A DNA stretch of 64,000 nucleotides from Cryptomeria japonica (Eukaryota; Streptophyta; Pinopsida; Cupressales; Cupressaceae): positions 530,136,291 through 530,200,290 of the forward strand of contig NC_081409.1 in NCBI RefSeq assembly GCF_030272615.1. Reading direction: 5' to 3'. The translations under genes and the position numbers were made by a program. The notes beneath the pieces were generated by a model. It did not search any database, had not been told where the DNA came from, and was given only the letters and a program-made list of their open reading frames with translations. Each line of letters starts with the position of its first letter. The first letter of the stretch is position 1. This document shows positions 23,100 to 35,299 of this stretch, piece after piece.

Positions 23100-23437
23100 A
23101 TCTCCCCCTTTGGCATTGATGGCAACATTCATGTGAAAAATGGTCAAGATTTCATCTGCCGGTTTCATCCTGCCCTTCTCCCTCTGAGTTGAATATACAA
23201 AATACTCCATATCTCCAAAACTCAATGACTCCATAACTCCCCCTAATGTATACAACTATTTTTATTCTTTTTCACATCTATACTAATCCCCCTTTGACAT
23301 CAATGCCATAAAAAATACAAAAAAGAATGTCAAAGAATAAGAACTATGCAATGAATATCACCAAAAATGTCTTACTAGAGCTTGACAAATTTCAAAATTT
23401 TTGGATAAGCCTTCTCTAGTAGCTCAAGATAAGTATC

Positions 23438-26400
23438 CTAGATGGTTTTGAATGTGCCAAAAATAGATGCAAGTCCACTCAATAAGTGTGCAAAAGACTT
23501 TTTCTCATTTACCTCTGTCGGTGTGGGATTTCCCACCATATCCATGCATTCTTTCTTATGTACACTGAGTGAATCCAACCGAGGACTCACCAAGCCTCTC
23601 AGACTTCTGGCTCTTCTTATTATTTTGTCTCTTTCCTTCTCAAGAATAGAAATTTGGTTCTCCAAAATAAAAATTTGACCATCAATTAATTTAGTCAATG
23701 AAATCAGTTCGTCAAAAGAGTTAGCTATACTTGCAATTTTCTCTTGAATCTCTTTATCTTTTTATCCACATTAGCTGTAAGTATTTCAGTGTTACAAAAT
23801 ACCCTATACATATTTGTGCATTGCTTCAAAGAATTTTATATTGGTATCAGCTTCTCATGAATCTTTTTCTTCTCATTTTCAATTACTTTGATCAAATGCA
23901 ACTCTCTTAGCCTGAGTAAATGTTTCTAGTGCTTGCCGGTTTGAGATTTGTTGTAAGGATTGAAAATCCTTTGAAATATTCTTAGTGATTATCTTAAGCT
24001 TTTCCGATGGGCTTGCTTCATATTCAATCTTACACTCCGGGACCAATCTGTGTAAAATAGTATTTGATTGATCTATAATCCCTTTATCTGTGGATCCCTC
24101 CTTCATCAGTTTTTGTGCAATCATCATCATCAGTTCAATGGGACTCATTTCTGTGATGTTTTCTACTTGTGAAGTGTCAATTGACAACAATGATGGACCA
24201 ACAACCAGTTCCCTGCTAGATTCCCCCACCTTCTCTTCTGAAGATTTATCCTTTATAACCTCCTCACTTGCACCGGTGGCTTCTCCACTTGGTGCAGTCT
24301 GTGTAATTGTCGGTTCCTCTGTAGGAACAGTAACATCAACCTATACATTTATATTTAGAGGACAATTATCCTCAATATTAGTATCCTGTACAATATTAGC
24401 TTGTTCACTCTCTGTATTAACTGGTATCTGAATATTTTTCTATACATCTGTATTTATTAAGGGCTTAATTTCCACTATCTTAATATTTTTTAAAACTGGG
24501 GGTGAAGTAACTATAATCCCCTTTCCATTTCCTTCAACCAGGGTACCTACAATGGTTGTCTTGGTTTCCTGTGAAGTAAACAATCCCCTGTTTTCTCCAA
24601 GAAATTTAACCCATGCTTTTTGAGTCTCCTTTATTATTTCATTTACTCTTCCTAGCATCAGACTAGTTATCCTATGTTTTCTATTGAAAACATTTATGTC
24701 TTCCACCTCAAGTGTCTTTTCCATTTCATCAGGAGAAATAGTAACACAGATAGCTAATAGCTCTTTAATTTTAATATGTTTATCTTCTTTCATAGCTGAA
24801 AGTCTTCTAGCATCTAACATGTTATACAATTCAACCGATATTTGATTTTCTATTTCTAGTAAGGCTTTCTTATAAATATCCAAGTATAATAGGACTACTT
24901 CCTCTACCTCTCTTTGTTCATCCTCCTCTAAGTGATCATAGTAAAATTGAACATTCTTCAACATGCCATCTTTAGTGATTTCATCTATTAATTTTGCACA
25001 AGTTTGAGGTGGAACCTTACTAGAATCAGTGTCATCCTTCTTCTTCCTCTTTGTAGTACTAGATGCAGATGTAGGTGTAGCTTTAGGTGCTTTCTTTTGT
25101 GCCGATATTTTGATTGTAACCTTCCTAACCAGTTGATTCTTAGCTTATGCCTTTGTTTCCTCTAGTTTCTTCCTCACAACCCTCTTAAATGCCAATGGTG
25201 TGTCATCCTCAGATTCTGATTCTGCAATAACAGGCTCAATATGAACTTCAGGATCCTTCCTCTTCCTTCCTTTCTTCGGGACAACATCAATTAATGCTTT
25301 GATGTCCTTTGAAACCTTCTCCACAAATTTTATTTCTTTCCCTTCCCGCTTCTCTCTTTTCTTCTAGTTGAACTCTGTTTCAACCTCTTGAGTTTTTTGT
25401 TGTGTAGTACCATAGGGATTCTCTGCCTCATCTATTGGTGCATCAATCAAAATTTTTACATAGGCATCAAGAATCTATGCATCCACCTCATAGACCATTT
25501 CTTCAATCCAAATCTTTTGGGGCTTAACTGATTTCATGAGTTTCTCATCCTTCTTTACTATAAAGCATATGTTGGTAGAATATTTTTCTACAATATGCTC
25601 AGGTACCCTTATCCTAGACCTCATATTTTTGGAATGCTTTAAAATACCCCCATACCTTATCATCTCTCTAGCTTCCTAAAGCAATAATTGACTGTTTCAA
25701 TTGTCTCCCTACAGGGATGTCAAATGCCCATTGCCTCTTACCAAAACCGGGTGTATCATTCATGAAATATAACATCAGGCAAACTAACAAGTTGCCATAC
25801 CAAAATGTACCCTTCTTTTAACCCTTAATCTTCCCTATATTTATCAACAACTCATCAAGCATCCAATCACATAGATCTAATTTCATATTCTCTCTCATCA
25901 TTTTGTATGCAACCAGAATGCATGAACTAGAAATAGAATTCAGTCGGTTTGACTGAGTTACCTTATACTCGATGATCATGCTACCAAATTTGATGTTCAT
26001 TTCAATGATAGTGCTCACTTTCATGGTTCTTTTGTTAGATGTCGCGTCAGTGAGCTTTCTCACAAAATCATTTCAGACCTTCTTGTCTAGATGTTGCCCA
26101 ACCGATGATAAACTAGTGATTTCCCAGATGGCTTCCTTAGTGATTTTGTAAGCTCTGTTTAGCCATATAAACTCCCCATGTACTCTAATCAAGAAAATAT
26201 CTGATATCTCATCCTCAAATTTTAGAATGTCTAGAATGTCGGTAAACTCTAAGTCTTCAATATGCTTGAATGTCAGTTTGATCTTTCTAGATTCTCCCAT
26301 CAGCTCACTCATATACATGCCCTTAATTTTTGATGTTCCCAAGTCCTTGATGTGACAGTGACTATATGCTCTAACATCCTCTACATAGACAACTCCCTCC

Positions 26401-26444
26401 AAAATGCTAGAAAATGCTCTAACTAAATCTTCTAGGGTAGCCAC
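23438..26444 (-). pseudogene. Unknown ORF region of the minus-strand retroelement, decayed
   Basis: It starts at ATG 26444 (MATLEDLVRAFSSILEG). One frame is largely recoverable with stops to about 25475. Further open segments follow at 24964-24440 (helical, Glu/Lys-rich), 24229-23879 and 23698-23438 (coiled coil, LENQISILEKERDKI). Between 25450 and 24965 the sequence encodes Lys/Glu/Ser-rich, probably disordered protein. I do not recognise the family. It occupies the place where pol would be in an autonomous element. Stops and frameshifts show it is dead. Confidence 0.55.
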
Positions 26445-26821
26445 ATGTGGATACTACTTGAAAATTGGCCTAGGGCGGTCCTTGACCTCTACCGTAGTTG
26501 GGTTTGCAACAAAAATGAGAATAGAAGATCTCACTTCTATGTTTAAAGATAAATACTTTTTGATTGCTTTCAGTGAAAACCTCCAACAAATCCTTCCAGT
26601 CACTGGTGAGATCGCTCGAGAAGAAATTTGATTGCTCTGAATTGCCTTTGATAGCACTTAGTTGCTCTGAATTGCTCTAAAGTCACTCTAAATACAAGGT
26701 AATTAACAATGAAGTATATTTGACCTTTTAACCTTCGAGAAAAACCCTAATCTTCCATTGACATAAATGACTGCTGGTGAAATATACCGGATCTTGCTCA
26801 GAACATATCCATGTCGAATAA

Positions 26822-27872
26822 TTATCTGCAATGTCTAGAACATCTTCCAAAATCTCTTCCCAGTGCATATGCAGCATCTTCATGAATTTTTCCTATCTTT
26901 AAGGCATTTGCCTCAATTACTGGATGAGATCCTTGTCGATGCAGGAGTAGCCTCTTCTGCCAAATAAGTAACCAGGACATTCCCATTTGATGATTGTTCT
27001 TCAGTCTTTCTAACCCATCTTTGAGTATGATCTTGTTGGATTTTACTAATCTTCTCTTTACCTTTCTCATTTGATCCTCCATTGGCAACCAGTGGATTTC
27101 TTCTTCTACAAAACTTAGCAATATGTCCAACCTCATTACATGCATAATATGTAACATTATTCCTTTGAATTTCTTTTCTAAAACTAGTGAAATTGCTCGA
27201 CCTGCATTGATTAGCCATATGTCCAAATTCTTCACAAGAATAGCATTTAAGATTCATTCTGCAATCTTTTGTCTTATGACCAAACTTATTGCATTTAGAA
27301 CATTTACTCGGAGAAAAATCAGGGTTTTGATTTGCTCTATTTCTACATTGCCTAGCTATGTGACCAAATCTATTGCAAACAAAATATCTACCATTGAATT
27401 TATAAGTATTAAATTTCCTTACTAGTACCTTATGGTTTTGATCTTCATTAGCAGTACCGAAACTTTGTCCTTGCTTAAATCCAAGTCCACTGGAATCTTC
27501 ACTCTTCCTTTGTCTCTTCAATAACTCATCAAGTTGTGCTGAGCTAATCTTAAATTTTTCTTTGTACTCACTTGCAGTAGTTAAATATTCTCTCAGAACT
27601 ATCATTTTTCTCTCAAGATCTTGTTCATTACTCTGGGATTGTATCAAACCAGTTCTTAACATATCATTTTCATGAGTCAACCTACCACATTCTTCAAATT
27701 TTTTCTTCAGGGATACAACAATATTTTCTTCCATCTTCTTTTGGTCCTCAATCTCCTTAGACATCCTCATAGTTATAACTTGCATTTCATTTTTCATAAC
27801 CATTTTCTCTTGACTCAATTTTAGACATTGTTCCTTAAGTGCATCTTTATCTTCATCATCTTGACTTTGCAA
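26822..27872 (-). pseudogene. Zinc-knuckle gag of the minus-strand retroelement, N-terminus deleted
   Basis: The 319-codon frame starts in coiled coil (KEQCLKLSQEKMVMKNEM..., heptads to about residue 130) and continues into four CCHC knuckles: YFVCNRFGHIARQC, CSKCNKFGHKTKDC, CYSCEEFGHMANQC and YYACNEVGHIAKFC. Knuckles 2 and 3 are intact; the first Cys of 1 and 4 has become Tyr (a one-base G-to-A type change). The frame joins directly to a truncated 5' LTR at 27873, so the leader, primer site and N-terminal gag are missing. An additional frame to 26822 overlaps the end. Confidence 0.85.
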
Positions 27873-27873
27873 A

Positions 27874-28449
27874 TGTGAGCTGCTAAGATAGCATCTTCTA
27901 TGACAGTATACAGTTTTGGTTTAAGCTCTATTTTTTCCAGTCTGAAACTCTAAACCCTTTACCAGAATAACCCTTACATGAATTTCCTCACATACATGAT
28001 CTCTCTGATATATTTCACATCATATTAAATTCACATATCGACAATCTCCTATCATATGTCTCTTCTATCTCTATATAAAAAATGATCTATCAAACTGTCC
28101 TATATATCCTCTACAAATTTGCATGCCTTATGTTGACTTACAAAGATATTTGCAATATGAAATTACATGTTGGCCAGATAACATAAATGCATAAACATTA
28201 AAATCAATTATTGATGTTGGATCTAGGATATGTCAGCCTCCAATACTGATAATATTTACTAAACCATGGCGGCCTACATTGTCGGTAACCAAAGAAATCC
28301 TCTTGTCCTGCTGGTGCCAGTGCTGGTGAAGTATCTATGAAGTGCCTTTCGATACACCATAGAACCAAAATATGAAGTTGAAACACAATACCATGTTGCC
28401 ATCAATGACAACATAGTGAAACCAACCAATTGAGTGTCGATTATCAATA
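27874..28449 (-). repeat. Truncated 5' LTR of the minus-strand retroelement
   Basis: It matches 22527-23099 of the complete LTR. The terminal TGTTGGC is mutated to TATTGATA (two C-to-T type changes) beside the target duplication. The rest of the LTR (about 380 bases) and the leader were removed by a deletion ending at 27873. Confidence 0.9.
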
Positions 28450-28454
28450 AAACC
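28450..28454 (+). repeat. Target site duplication AAACC (right)
   Basis: Partner of 22145-22149; coding of the transposase-like gene resumes at 28455. Confidence 0.95.
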
Positions 28455-30021
28455 ATGTTTGAACGGTTAAGGCCATATTATGTGAAGCTAAACAAAGTCT
28501 TTGAAACTTGTTGTTATAATTATCACATTGAATTTGATCTGTACTATCAGGGTGTTTCAAAATATTAGAGAAGATAGTGATGGTTATGAAAAATCTCCTC
28601 CTAAATGAACAAGTCAATTCCTAACATCCATTTTATACGATAAATCCGATGATAATGCAACCAATCAAATAAATTGCATAAAAGGAATTTGTGGAACATG
28701 CAGGGAGATGGCTAAATTGCCTTGAGAGATGAAGATAATGACATGAGGAAGATGGTAAATTGAAAGAGTTATAAGTACAAAAAAATTGAAACAAAATTTG
28801 GAAAGGAATCTACAAGGTTAGATTATGTAGAAGAGGAGATACCTATTGGAACATTTATGGAAAATTTTCTTAAGTTGATAAAACCATACATATGCCATAG
28901 CTTTTTTGCCAAGTGGAAAGCAGAACAATTTAAAACATTAAGAGACACTTTCCCACTTGGAACTATTCTATCTATAGTGGACTTCGCATAAAATTACTCT
29001 TTTGCACATCAAAAAGAGATTCAATCAAAATATTACTTTTCAAATAAAATCACTATTATGGTGCATGTGTGTTATTGACATGCACAAATGGATTTGGATG
29101 GTGTTGATAGTACATTTGAAAATCATGTCACTAAGAAAGAGTACCACTTCTATATCAGTGATGACAAGGAGCATGCCACACTTTTTGTACAACATTTCTT
29201 TAAGAAATTTTTTGAATATTTCAAAGAGAGAGGAATAACAATAGTTAAACATTTTGTTCAGTCTAATGTATGTGTGCCACAATTCAAATCTTTGAGGCCA
29301 TTTTATGCACTATGTAGATATCATCAAAATGACAAAATACCACATGTTTCAATGTTTTTTTAGAGTGGTCATGGAAAGGGTGAACATGATGGTGCAAGAG
29401 CTTGTATCAAATGTTCTCTAAGAAAGCATCAAATAAATTATACAAGAGATCGTATAGATGATGCACATGATGTTTTTGAATAGTGTAATAAACACTTTGT
29501 GCAACCTAATTATCCTGGCAAATTGTCATCGAGAACATACAGACCCATTCCATATAGAGTGTTTTGGGAGATAACCGATACGTGTTCTCTTTTAGTGTTT
29601 AAAAATATTTTTTTAATTTTTAAAAATGTTCCTAGTTCAAATATTTTAAGATAACTTGATATGTATGTTCATTTACACATGTACATTTTGTAGATGTGGA
29701 TAGAAGATCAATGCATGGATGTAAGAGCATGGAGAGGACACGATCTTTGCATTGTGTCATGAGTACAAATAATCGTCCATGGACATTGTACACTAGGGAT
29801 TATTCATGTTTTTGTTCTGATTGCATTTTGGAAAACTCTGCTGATTGCAAGAACCAAGAGCTTGGATATGTTAGTGAATGGAAATTGGTGCCACTAGATG
29901 TTTCTGACACATACGAGGATTCAAATGAGGATGAAATCTTTGAAGATGTTCCTTTGATTTCTGCTTATTATGACCATATTTCAAGATTGATTAAAAAAGG
30001 TATATGTGTACACATATATTT

Positions 30022-30025
<4 letters not shown>

Positions 30026-30116
<91 letters not shown>
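30026..30116. repeat. (AT)n microsatellite in an intron of the transposase-like gene
   Basis: An uninterrupted AT run of about 90 bases lies within the intron 30000-30210. Any open frame through it gives a meaningless IYIY tail. Confidence 0.97.
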
Positions 30117-30118
<2 letters not shown>

Positions 30119-30683
30119 CCTTTAAAAAATGTTGCATATGTAAATAAATTATACAAGTTTTTAATCGAGTACATACATTTTAAATTTATTTAACTTGTTT
30201 CAAGTTGTAGGAGATATTTTTGCAGTCATAGAAGAAGATGGAAATATAGAAGGTGTGAGTTATTATTTATTGCATTGCACGGAAGAGAGAAAGAAGTTAA
30301 CAAAATCTGAAATGAGCGATGGAATGTCCTTTTCCATAGGTTTGAACTAATTTGAACGTTTAAATTAATTTAAATATTCACATGTGCACATGTTTTAATT
30401 TTTATGCATGTACATAGAGCTTACGTGCAAATTTTAAATTTCTCATTTCTTATATATGTGTACATGCAGGCTCAGTTGTAGTGCAAGGGACATATTTCAA
30501 ACAAGTTAAAATTGTTCAACATGGGATTCATTTCACTGAATACCAAATTGACAACAAGGTATATCAGTATAGCCACTTGGTCATGGTTGTTGGCCTAATT
30601 CTTCATGCAGTTCCATGTCGCAGGTGCGGTCTCAAAAGTGGAGACTAGATAGTGAAGATCATGAGAAAATATTAAGTGTTATT

Positions 30684-31540
30684 GAAGAGCGGTCTGAACC
30701 ACGTGATGTGGTATGAACTATTTAGTAAACCAAAGTACATGTGTTTGAACCCATGAATTGAATTAATACTTGTTAAATTAGAACTTGTTTTGAAACTTGG
30801 ATAAATTATAAAATACATTAAAGTGTTTGAATTTAATATATATATATATGGCTTGTGTGGACCATATTGTTTAGTTAAATATGAAATTTTCAATTATATT
30901 AAATTAGGATGTATGACTAATGTACATGTTAAATAATAGTACGTGCACATCATATTTAAAGTAAATTGGGACATGTGGATGTATGCACTTGATTAGGATG
31001 TATATATCTAATTCTAAATGCACATGCATAATTTGTAAGTTGTTAAAATATTTTAGCATGTATGTTTTAAATAAATTAGGATGTACATGTATTCATTTAA
31101 TTTTAAAAATGCATTTGTATGAAATTTGATATTAAATTAGGATGTATGTGTGTAAATTTGAATAGGTCTTAAGGGGGTCACATGTACAATTAGGATGTAT
31201 AGAATCTAATTCTAAATGCATGTATGCATAATTTGTAAGTCGTTAAAATAATTTAGCATGTATGTAAAGTAAATTAGGACATGTATTTATTTAATTTAAA
31301 ATGCATTTGTATGAAATTTGATATTAAATTAGGACATGTGTGCGTAAATTTGAATAGGTCAAGAAAGGGGGTCACACATGTGTGTAAATTTGAATATTAA
31401 ATTAGGACATGTGTAAATTTGATATTAAATTCTAGGAAATGTGTGTAATAATTGAAGAGTGGTCTGAACCACTTGATGTGGTGTGAACTATTTAGTACAC
31501 CTAGAACTACATGTGTTTGAACCTACATGTATGAATTTTT
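30684..31540 (+). repeat. Duplicated 3' end of the transposase-like gene and ~196-bp tandem units
   Basis: The segment ATTGAAGAGYGGTCTGAACC and about 60 bases after it occur at the gene end (30681-30760) and again at 31449-31540, so the last exon end and downstream region are repeated. Between them a unit of about 196 bases, marked by CTAATTCTAAATGCA, is present at about 31007 and 31203. It includes a CTTAAGGGGGTCAC motif like the core of the large satellite. Confidence 0.75.
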
Positions 31541-32013
31541 AATTTTTAATACTTTAGAATGTTCACTTATACTTAACTTGTTCCAGATGAAACTTCTGGA
31601 ATTTAAATTATTGAATTTGTTCATTAACTTGAGTTTGTTCATTTGATATGAACAAGTGTGGTTTTTATAATGTTCATGGCTTGCATAGTGGAGTGGATAT
31701 ATTGTTAAAAAATTCATTGAAATTCAATGCATATCTACATATACATGTTACATGTAGTAAATTCTAAAATTTAAATAAACATATCAATATTTTTTTAATA
31801 TATCTACATGTACATGAATTCAATCACAGATATATAAATTTGAAAGTTTTAGAGTTCTTAAAAACATTTTTAAAATTGATCATTTACACCAATTCAATAT
31901 AGATGATCTTATATAATTTATAATTTAAAGGAGTAATCAAACATGCATACATACATGTGTGATCTCATAAGCTACATATAATTAAACACATCAAACTTAA
32001 ATAAATATTTAAA

Positions 32014-32104
<91 letters not shown>

Positions 32105-32408
32105 GTGTATGTAATCTAACATGTGCATGATCATATATAATCTGAATGCAAATGATGTGATATATAATCCAGGATCAAATGTACAAACTGTATAAAGTAT
32201 AATCTAACTATACATGCATGATATGTAATCTCAAATCAAACATAAATTGTATAAAGTATAATCTAACATACATGCATAAAATATATAATTTGATCAAACA
32301 CAAACTATATAAAGTATAATCTAAACTTCACGTGCATGAATATATAATATGAAAGTCTGAAATGTACATATATAAAAGATAAACAAATGAGCTATAAAGT
32401 CCATCAAA
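31541..32408. other. AT-rich spacer between the two convergent genes
   Basis: No gene seen. It contains a (TA)n run of about 86 bases (32015-32100) and three to four degenerate copies of a 55-70 base unit containing TATAAAGTATAATCTAA at 32130-32350. Confidence 0.7.
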
Positions 32409-34322
32409 TCAACAAGCATCATGTCGGCCACGAACAGAGCGACCCTTTGAGGGAGAGTCCTGGTGAGAGTTTGGATGTCCAATAGACCCCTGAATTTATT
32501 TAAATATTAAATATAGATCTCTACACATATACATATGTGCGTATTTTTAAATATAATCAAATCCGACTAGTTAAATTTAAATTAAAATATAAATTGTAAT
32601 GCACATGTACATGTACATATACAAAAAACCATAACTAACATGTCCACTAGTAGCCTGTGTAGCATCGAAAGAATCTCTCCTATGCACACGCTCATAGCTT
32701 AAGATAGGAGAGACATGAGCTAACTATTATACATACATACATACATGTATTTTAATATTAGTCCGATCAATTTAAATGATACAAGTTAACTTCGATTATT
32801 TATTAAATGATATTAAAATCATACATTACAACATATATATATCTTTTAAAAATAAATGCACATGTACATACCTATGTATCAGGAGTAGGTTGTATAGTCT
32901 GATCATGTCATGTGATCATATCAACCACATCACTTGTGCATGCATATCTCTCTCTAGTTGTACGTATGACTAAGGAGTGTAAGGGGCTAACTAGATGACT
33001 AGGTATCGTGGATGAAGTGTTTGATTCTAGTAGCATATCCATAAACCTAGTCTGGCTCAAACCTCACAACTACTCGTCAAATGAATCCATGCCCTCATCT
33101 GTGATATGGACTTGATTAGATCGTATCTCCTCCTATGTAGCAATAGAGTGATTTGTAGGTGGGTCAGTGCCTAAAGCATGCGTAGAGTGATGAGAATGCT
33201 ATGACTATCTCGGGGTATGCGTTGATGCAGCAGTAGCCTGCCCATCTTTGAGAATCTCATCTCTAATAGTATCCAAAGGTATCCCAACTCAAGATGAAAT
33301 AAAATGGTAAGAATGTAGTAGTTCCTCAGCTAAATACTACAACATTTGTACATGTCTACCACCTCTTTCTATAGCTGCTACCTCATCTAGAGAGGGGATG
33401 GTAGTAGTAATATACTGATCATCTGAATTTGAAGCCATCTCGTGACTAGAAGATGCATGATATGTGGATGATCTCAAACATGGTCGGCTCATCATACATC
33501 TGCCTAGCCTATCAGATGATATGGTGGTTGTTGTTGATGAAATCTCTCCAATCCTATCAATTTCTTATCTCTAAGAAGCAATCACAACATGATATGATAT
33601 GGGGGTGAGGGGTGGGACTACCTGCCAGAAATTATCTCTCACCAATAAGGTCCTTGTGTCTAGGCAGAGCTCTATCATGCCTACGATATGCATCTCTATC
33701 AGCAATCTTTCCCCTCCCCTATCCATAATATGCTATAATATCAAGGTAGTTGGGTTTCATCTTACAATGAACCTCAATAAATACCTGTTGTGCAAAGTAT
33801 AACGGTGGTCATTATTAGGATAACGACCATGGATAGCTAAGAAGCGTGGGTAGATCAATGATGTAACCTATGGATCAATACATCTCATAACCTGATATCA
33901 TCTCACCTTACTCTTCTCCTGATACTATGGAAAACATCTCTCCTTGATGGTCTCCTTCAAGACCACCCTCACAACATCAACAAAAGAATGATGACCCCTC
34001 ACCTCACTCCTCAACTGTCTATAAATATCAGCTATAACCTCTAGTGAAAATGAGGTGTGACTAACTAGACAGTCCCCCAATGTCTGCAAACTACAAAAAA
34101 TGGATTCGCATGTACTCTTGTACATGCCATTAGTCTGTGGGTCATCTAATATGACCCTCAATATCTGTAACTCACGGTCACTATAGTGAAAGATGGTAGC
34201 AATATCAGACAATGGGGGATCCTGCTATGGAGGATCTATTTGATCATGTGGTTCTTGATCAAGAGCCTATGTAGGTGATCCTGATCAGGTACATGATCAG
34301 GGCCCAGATCTTGGGATACCAT
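32409..34322 (-). pseudogene. Second gene of the giant element, unknown function, three exons, decayed
   Basis: The minus-strand model has exons 34322-32872, 32723-32640 and 32489-32409. Splice borders are AG/GTATGT, ATAATAG/TTAGC, CAT/GTTAG and TTCAG/GGG, and all junctions keep one reading phase. The first exon is one frame for about 447 codons (34212-32872) broken by roughly a dozen stops, mostly TAG or TGA where Gln, Trp or Arg would fit. A one-base shift separates it from the ATG at 34322. The best-preserved part (34212-33925) contains FHYSDRELQILRVILDD and VIADIYRQLRSEV. The C-terminus is Ser/His/Arg-rich. I recognise no family. By analogy with two-gene plant transposons it could be an accessory DNA-binding protein, which is inference. 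Confidence 0.6.
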
Positions 34323-34559
34323 CTATCTAGGTAGGTCATAAAGTTACAATAAATACATAAGAACACACACATGAAATGCATTCAATTTAAAACATTAAAA
34401 ATTAAAATCAGTTAAATTCTAGAGAGAGAGATCGTTAATCTTGAGCTCATTAAAAATTAAAATGTACACATGTGAAGTTCTCGCATAATTCATAGATATA
34501 TATATATATATATATACATGAAGTTCTCGCATAATTCAAATTTTTAAATAAATAATTTT
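34323..34559. other. Short AT-rich region upstream of gene 2
   Basis: A possible gene 2 promoter region, but no convincing box stands out. It includes a (TA)n run at 34496-34516 and a repeated TGAAGTTCTCGCATAATTCA (34473 and 34519). Confidence 0.5.
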
Positions 34560-35100
34560 AAATCTCGAGAAAGAGGGAGATCATTAAAAATATATAAATT
34601 TATCTATATAGATCGCATACATACATTTTAAATTATTTAAATATTAATGAGAGAGAGAGAGAGAGGGAGATCATTTTCATGACAGCGAGAGATAACATTA
34701 ATTTCAGAGAGAGAGAGAGAGAGATCATTAAAGATATATACATGTACTAAATTAAAACACACATTAATTTATCTATATAGATCACATACATACATTTTAA
34801 ATTATTAAAACATTAATGAAAGAGAGAGGGAGATCATTTTCATGACATAGAGAGAGATAACATTAATTTTAGAGAGAGAGAGAGAGAGAGAAATCATTAA
34901 AGATATATAAATACATACTAAATTAAAACATATATAAATTTATCTATATAGATCACATACATACATTTTAAATTATTAAAAAATTAATAAGAGACAGAGG
35001 GAGATCATTTTCATGGTAGAGAGATCTAGATAACATTAATTTCAGAGAGAGAGAGAGAGATCATTAAAGATATATGCATGTGTACTAAATTAAAACATAA
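34560..35100. repeat. ~170-bp tandem repeat with GA microsatellites
   Basis: Three copies and a partial copy are marked by TTTATCTATATAGATC at about 34599, 34768 and 34939 (spacing 169-171). Each unit holds a (GA)n run of variable length and a GGGAGATCATTTTCATG block. Confidence 0.88.
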
Positions 35101-35299
35101 TTTTTAAAAATTAAAACACATGCTGAGCAAATTAAGGGAAGAGAGATGAAAAGACCAAGAGTGATTTGCTTAATTGAAGATTCATAATCTGATGTATGTA
35201 TATATACTAATTCAAACACATTTTGAGCTCAAATTAAGGGACTTGATCTAGAGAAAAAGACTAAATCGTGCAATGTGATACTTGTATGTGGTCAAATTG
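35101..35299. other. Short unique stretch before the large satellite
   Basis: It contains no gene and no repeat that I can support. Confidence 0.5.

Larger units (their letters stand above)
22150..28449 (-). mobile_element. Minus-strand LTR retroelement without polymerase, inserted in the transposase-like gene
   Basis: The element is 6300 bp with a perfect 5-bp target duplication. The 3' LTR (22150-23099) is complete, and the 5' LTR (27874-28449) keeps only its first ~575 bases. On the minus strand it encodes a zinc-knuckle gag and then a long unknown ORF region. No protease, integrase or reverse transcriptase is visible. The polypurine tract AAAGGGGGAGAT precedes the 3' LTR. The LTR sequence and tract resemble the copia (SIRE-like) elements here, so it is probably a non-autonomous copia derivative. 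Confidence 0.9.
19111..30716 (+). pseudogene. Transposase-like gene of the giant element, multi-exon, decayed and interrupted
   Basis: Exon 1 (19111-19213) opens MGNKKKRQNK, a basic possible nuclear signal. Exon 2 starts at 21221 after GTGCAG, keeps phase, and runs to 22149, where a 6.3-kb LTR element is inserted; coding resumes at 28455 (MFERLRPYYVK). Conserved-looking parts are a Cys/His-rich region (ETCCYNYH, CIKGICGTC), DFA-stop-NY at 28980, VPQFKS at 29274, and GHGKGEHDG at 29367. Later exons 29694-29999, 30211-30339, 30470-30558 and 30624-30716 have GT-AG borders with matching phases at the last three junctions. There are at least seven stops and two frameshifts. I recall similar DFAENY/SDG-QFK/GHGKG-HDGA proteins as transposon-like in plants and animals, without a firm family name. 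A nuclear DDE-type transposase is inferred. Confidence 0.7.

Noticed and set aside
29696-30193. A single 165-codon ORF ending in an IYIYIY tail
   Set aside because: The tail is translation through an AT microsatellite. A GT donor at 30000 and the phase-matched exon at 30211 explain the coding part better.
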